5,444 nucleotides of DNA, from the NCBI GenBank assembly GCA_003242115.1, contig QBMP01000115.1:5718-11161 (forward strand), written 5' to 3'. A program made the translations under genes and the position numbers. Of this stretch, positions 4,944 through 5,444 are shown one piece after another. Numbering within the stretch: the first letter of the stretch is position 1; each line of letters opens with the position of its first letter. The notes below the pieces were generated by a model. The model searched no databases and was not told the origin of the DNA. It worked only from the letters and a program-made list of their open reading frames with translations. Origin of the DNA: Phormidesmis priestleyi. GTDB lineage: Bacteria > Cyanobacteriota > Cyanobacteriia > Phormidesmidales > Phormidesmidaceae.

Positions 4944-4969
4944 TATTAAGACCGAATATCAAGACTGAA
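4944..4969 (-). repeat. 13-base tandem repeat in the mrp-rodA spacer
   Basis: On the minus strand, TTCAGTCTTGATA is followed directly by TTCGGTCTTAATA (11 of 13 identical). The pair fills more than half of the 48-base spacer and ends about 13 bases before the rodA start. It could be a paired binding site controlling rodA, or a neutral duplication. A TAATAT on the minus strand overlaps the end of the second copy and could be a weak -10 box. Confidence 0.5.
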
Positions 4970-4978
4970 TGTTAAAGC

Positions 4979-5444
4979 CTAAGTTAGCGCCGCTACCGAA
5001 ATTTTGGCGGCGGCTTTTTTGGCAATGTCCGTCAGCGCTACTGCTGCTGCTGATTCAGGCGCAGATAGCACGATGGGAATGCCGCGATCGCCCCCAACTC
5101 TCACCGGCATTTCCAACGGCACCTTCCCCAACAAGCTCACCCCCAGTTCAGCCGCCGCCTTCTCCCCACCATCTGAGCCAAAAATTGCGTAGCGCTTATC
5201 CGGCATATCCGGCGGAATAAAGTAGCTCATATTCTCCACCAAGCCCAAAATCGGCACATTGAGCTGCTCAAACATTTTTAGACCGCGCCGAGCATCGGCT
5301 AGTGCCACCGACTGCGGCGTCGTTACAATAATCGCCCCGGCCATCGGCACCGCTTGGGCCAGGGTAAGCTGCGCATCGCCCGTTCCTGGCGGCATATCCA
5401 CCACCAAATAATCTAATTCGCCCCACTGCACCTGATACAGAAAC
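4979..5444 (-). CDS. Mrp/ApbC/NBP35-type ATPase, iron-sulfur cluster carrier (5' end outside window)
   Basis: The last 154 residues of a P-loop ATPase of the Mrp (ApbC/HCF101) group, cytoplasmic proteins that hold and transfer iron-sulfur clusters. The frame is open to the right edge, where it begins [12 protein letters not shown], so the Walker A motif and any N-terminal DUF59 domain lie outside the window. Visible signatures are [20 protein letters not shown] (Walker B and switch region), [35 protein letters not shown], the [16 protein letters not shown] stretch, [12 protein letters not shown] and GGDRGIPIV, ending KISVAALT. There is no cysteine in the visible part: where E. coli-type Mrp has a CxxC after ENMS, this has FIPPDMP. 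That resembles cyanobacterial Mrp and plastid HCF101 as I recall them. Its TAG is 48 bases before rodA on the same strand. The GTG at 5429-5431 is internal and is not the start. Confidence 0.93.
   Translation of the reverse strand, partial: FLYQVQWGELDYLVVDMPPGTGDAQLTLAQAVPMAGAIIVTTPQSVALADARRGLKMFEQLNVPILGLVENMSYFIPPDMPDKRYAIFGSDGGEKAAAELGVSLLGKVPLEMPVRVGGDRGIPIVLSAPESAAAVALTDIAKKAAAKISVAALT
5084..5091. repeat. HIP1 octamer in mrp
   Basis: Exact GCGATCGC over the Gly-Asp-Arg-Gly codons of the GGDRGIPIV motif. Confidence 0.9.

Overview
The window reads as cyanobacterial chromosomal DNA. The octamer GCGATCGC (HIP1, typical of many cyanobacterial genomes) occurs six times in 5.4 kb. The urease subunits, RodA and the cysteine-free Mrp-type ATPase also look cyanobacterial from memory. 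No species can be named. I see no rRNA, tRNA, CRISPR array, transposase or insertion sequence, and most of the window is ordinary core and accessory genes.

Left part (1-1482): a minus-strand urease cluster in the order ureA (gamma subunit), ureB (beta subunit), ureG (GTPase that drives nickel loading). ureB and ureG abut. The catalytic subunit gene ureC, and ureD, ureE and ureF, are absent. A probable partial gene on the plus strand (3-128) runs head-on into the end of ureG, so the cluster appears to stop there. Urease splits urea into ammonia and carbamate/CO2; a working enzyme would need ureC and the other accessory genes from elsewhere in the genome.

Middle part (1483-2675): a 206-base divergent spacer carries two small palindromic elements and separates ureA from an unrecognised 89-residue plus-strand gene with a strong ribosome binding site. 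A very stable 18-bp hairpin (1989-2034) follows it. Next comes a Uma2-family (DUF820) putative PD-(D/E)XK nuclease, whose N-terminus is built from a degenerate 15-base tandem repeat.

Right part (2672-5444): a minus-strand run in transcription order mrp (5' end outside the window), rodA, and a HEAT-repeat-like protein with an acidic run and a lysine-rich tail. rodA and the HEAT-like gene are 9 bases apart and probably translationally coupled. mrp and rodA are separated by 48 bases that contain a 13-base tandem repeat. RodA polymerises peptidoglycan glycan strands during elongation, and Mrp-type ATPases carry or insert iron-sulfur clusters. The HEAT-like protein has no assigned role. The uma2 and HEAT-like genes converge and overlap by four bases, sharing one CTAG for both stop codons.

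I found no convincing new multi-gene system. The items most worth a second look are the ureC-less urease cluster with its divergent UreG, the HEAT-like gene coupled to rodA, and the repeat and hairpin structure in front of uma2.
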